This document shows positions 5,030-6,329 of a stretch of 6,329 nt of DNA, in pieces. The notes under the pieces are model-generated. The model saw only the letters and a program-made list of their open reading frames with translations. It had not been told where the DNA came from and searched no databases. The stretch's first letter is position 1, and the number at the start of each line of letters is the position of its first letter. The DNA is from Bacilli bacterium (GTDB lineage: Bacteria > Bacillota_I > Bacilli_A > RF39 > UBA660): NCBI GenBank assembly GCA_022791215.1, contig JAAVYQ010000054.1, positions 1 to 6,329 on the forward strand, written 5' to 3'. The translations under genes were made by a program, and so were the position numbers.

Positions 5030-6307
5030 TTATTTAATTACTTTTAGGATTATATTTTTTTCTTCTTTTGGGGTATTTTCTATTGTTATTATTTCTTGTG
5101 CTCGTTTTTCTATGTCACTTATTTCTTTGTTATAGAATATGTTTAGTATCGGTGTTCCAACTGTTACATAACTATTTAATGGTTTTATTATGGCTACTCC
5201 AACATTTAAATCTATTTTGTCCGTTTTTTCTTTTCTTCCTGCGCCTAATTCAAATAGTAATTTTGAAACTTTTAATGGATTGATTTCTGTTATGTATCCT
5301 TCTTTTTGTGCGACTATTTTGATTTTGTTTTTGGCAAGTGTGACTTCTTTTATGTTTCCTCCTTGATAGTCTATCCATTCATAAAATTTCTCTTTTGCTG
5401 CTCCGTTTTCTAGTACTTTTTGGACCTCTTCTTTTGCTTCTGTTTCACTTATGTTTTTTCCTAATGATACCATGTTGCTTGCTAATGAAATTGCTAATTC
5501 ATTTAGTCTTTCGTCTTTTCTTCCTAAAAAGAAATTTTCTGCTTCTTTTATTTCTATACTATTTCCTACTGTGTTTCCTAATGGCGTGTTCATATCTGTT
5601 AGTATGCATATAACTTTTCTATTAAAATATTTTCCAATTTTAATCATGCTTTCAGCAAGTTTTATCGCGTTTTCTTCACTTTCCATAAATGCACCTTGAC
5701 CTACTTTTAAGTCTATTACTATATTTGTTGCTCCACTTGCTATTTTTTTACTCATTATGCTACTTGCTATTAATGGTATTGATTCGACTGCTCCTATTTC
5801 ATCTCTTAGTGCATATATTTTTTTATCCGCAGGTGCTAGTGTTCCTGTTTGACTTATTATACTTATTCCAATTTCATTTACTTGTTTCATAAATTCTTCG
5901 TTTGTTAAGTTTACTCTATAGTTAGGTATGCTTTCTAATTTGTCTATTGTTCCTCCAGTGAATCCTAGTGATCTTCCACTCATTTTTGCTACTCCTAAGC
6001 CTAATGCTGCGACTATTGGAGCAACTATTAATGTTAGTTTGTCGCCTACTCCTCCTGTTGAGTGTTTGTCTACTATAGGTTTGTTTATTTTACTTAAGTC
6101 TAATATGTCACCACTATTTACCATTGATTTTGTTAGATAAAATGTTTCTTCATATGTTAGACCTTTTTCTTTTATTAAAAGTAAAAATTCACCCATTTCT
6201 TTGTCACTTATTTTTTCTTTTGTATAATTTGTTACCATGTATTCTATTTCTTCTTCTTTTAATGAAGAATTGTTTTTTAGTTTCGTTATTATGTTTTCTA
6301 CTTTCAT
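5030..6307 (-). CDS. pdp: Pyrimidine-nucleoside phosphorylase
   Basis: A full-length (425 aa) thymidine/pyrimidine-nucleoside phosphorylase of the glycosyltransferase family 3 fold. It reversibly splits thymidine, deoxyuridine and uridine with phosphate into base and (deoxy)ribose-1-phosphate in the cytosol. Evidence is the phosphate-binding KHSTGGVGDK (81-90), the signature SGRSLGFTGGT (110-120) followed by IDKLES, and the pyrimidine-contact residues R168 (YALRD), S183 and K187 (ASSIMSKK) at the positions known in characterised enzymes. The signature has Ser where most members have Gly or Ala (GRSLG instead of GRGLG). The C-terminal alpha/beta domain is complete. The ATG at 6307 is preceded by AAGGTGA at good spacing. 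Only 22 bases lie upstream in the window, so its promoter or operon partner (commonly deoC, deoB or cdd) is outside. It may be co-transcribed with the cadherin-like gene 47 bp downstream. Confidence 0.95.
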   Translation of the reverse strand: MKVENIITKLKNNSSLKEEEIEYMVTNYTKEKISDKEMGEFLLLIKEKGLTYEETFYLTKSMVNSGDILDLSKINKPIVDKHSTGGVGDKLTLIVAPIVAALGLGVAKMSGRSLGFTGGTIDKLESIPNYRVNLTNEEFMKQVNEIGISIISQTGTLAPADKKIYALRDEIGAVESIPLIASSIMSKKIASGATNIVIDLKVGQGAFMESEENAIKLAESMIKIGKYFNRKVICILTDMNTPLGNTVGNSIEIKEAENFFLGRKDERLNELAISLASNMVSLGKNISETEAKEEVQKVLENGAAKEKFYEWIDYQGGNIKEVTLAKNKIKIVAQKEGYITEINPLKVSKLLFELGAGRKEKTDKIDLNVGVAIIKPLNSYVTVGTPILNIFYNKEISDIEKRAQEIITIENTPKEEKNIILKVIK

Positions 6308-6329
6308 ACTCTCACCTTCTAAAGCGTAA

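Noticed and set aside
5068..6140. Plus-strand ORFs opposite the phosphorylase
   Set aside because: They lie antisense to a complete conserved enzyme and have no start signals.
1..6329. CRISPR array, tRNA or rRNA genes, or insertion sequence ends
   Set aside because: I saw no regularly spaced repeats, cloverleaf or CCA-end patterns, transposase motifs or terminal inverted repeats.

Overview
The window is strongly AT-rich chromosomal DNA from a low-G+C Gram-positive-type bacterium. The genes have purine-rich Shine-Dalgarno sites (AGGAG, AGAGG), extended -10 promoters and T-tract terminators. Two peptidoglycan carboxypeptidases show that the cell has a wall. Similar VanY-type proteins, TPR glycosyltransferases and cadherin-like membrane proteins are, from memory, common in uncultured gut Bacilli of the RF39/Mycoplasmatota-like type. 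That placement is inference. All visible genes stop at TAA or TAG, tryptophan is TGG, and nothing suggests a recoded TGA.

Layout. Positions 1-777 (+) hold the 3' end of a family 2 glycosyltransferase with C-terminal TPRs, closed by a terminator hairpin that embraces its stop codon. On the opposite strand lies a compact unit with a consensus promoter (874-902), about 68 nt of structured RNA and a U-tract terminator: a candidate small RNA just downstream of a DUF3800 gene (911-1606, -). The stretch 1607-1851 has no large gene. It carries the DUF3800 promoter, a terminator, a possible 24-residue ORF and a hairpin that covers that ORF's ribosome binding site. A serine D-Ala-D-Ala carboxypeptidase (1852-3075, -) and a zinc VanY/LdcB-like carboxypeptidase (3208-4179, +) diverge from a 132-bp spacer. 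The second converges on, and overlaps by 4 bp, a membrane-anchored cadherin-like domain protein (4176-4982, -). That protein probably shares a transcript with the upstream pyrimidine-nucleoside phosphorylase gene (5030-6307, -).

The two carboxypeptidases would trim peptidoglycan stem peptides by different chemistries. The cadherin-like protein and the glycosyltransferase also suit envelope work. The phosphorylase belongs to nucleoside salvage. The DUF3800 gene is the accessory-looking element.

The least explained parts are the candidate small RNA (about 799-867, -) and the small-ORF/hairpin region (1712-1841, -). Codon use differs sharply by strand: + genes prefer T/G-ending codons and - genes prefer A/C-ending codons. 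This fits strong replication-strand asymmetry with + as the likely leading strand.
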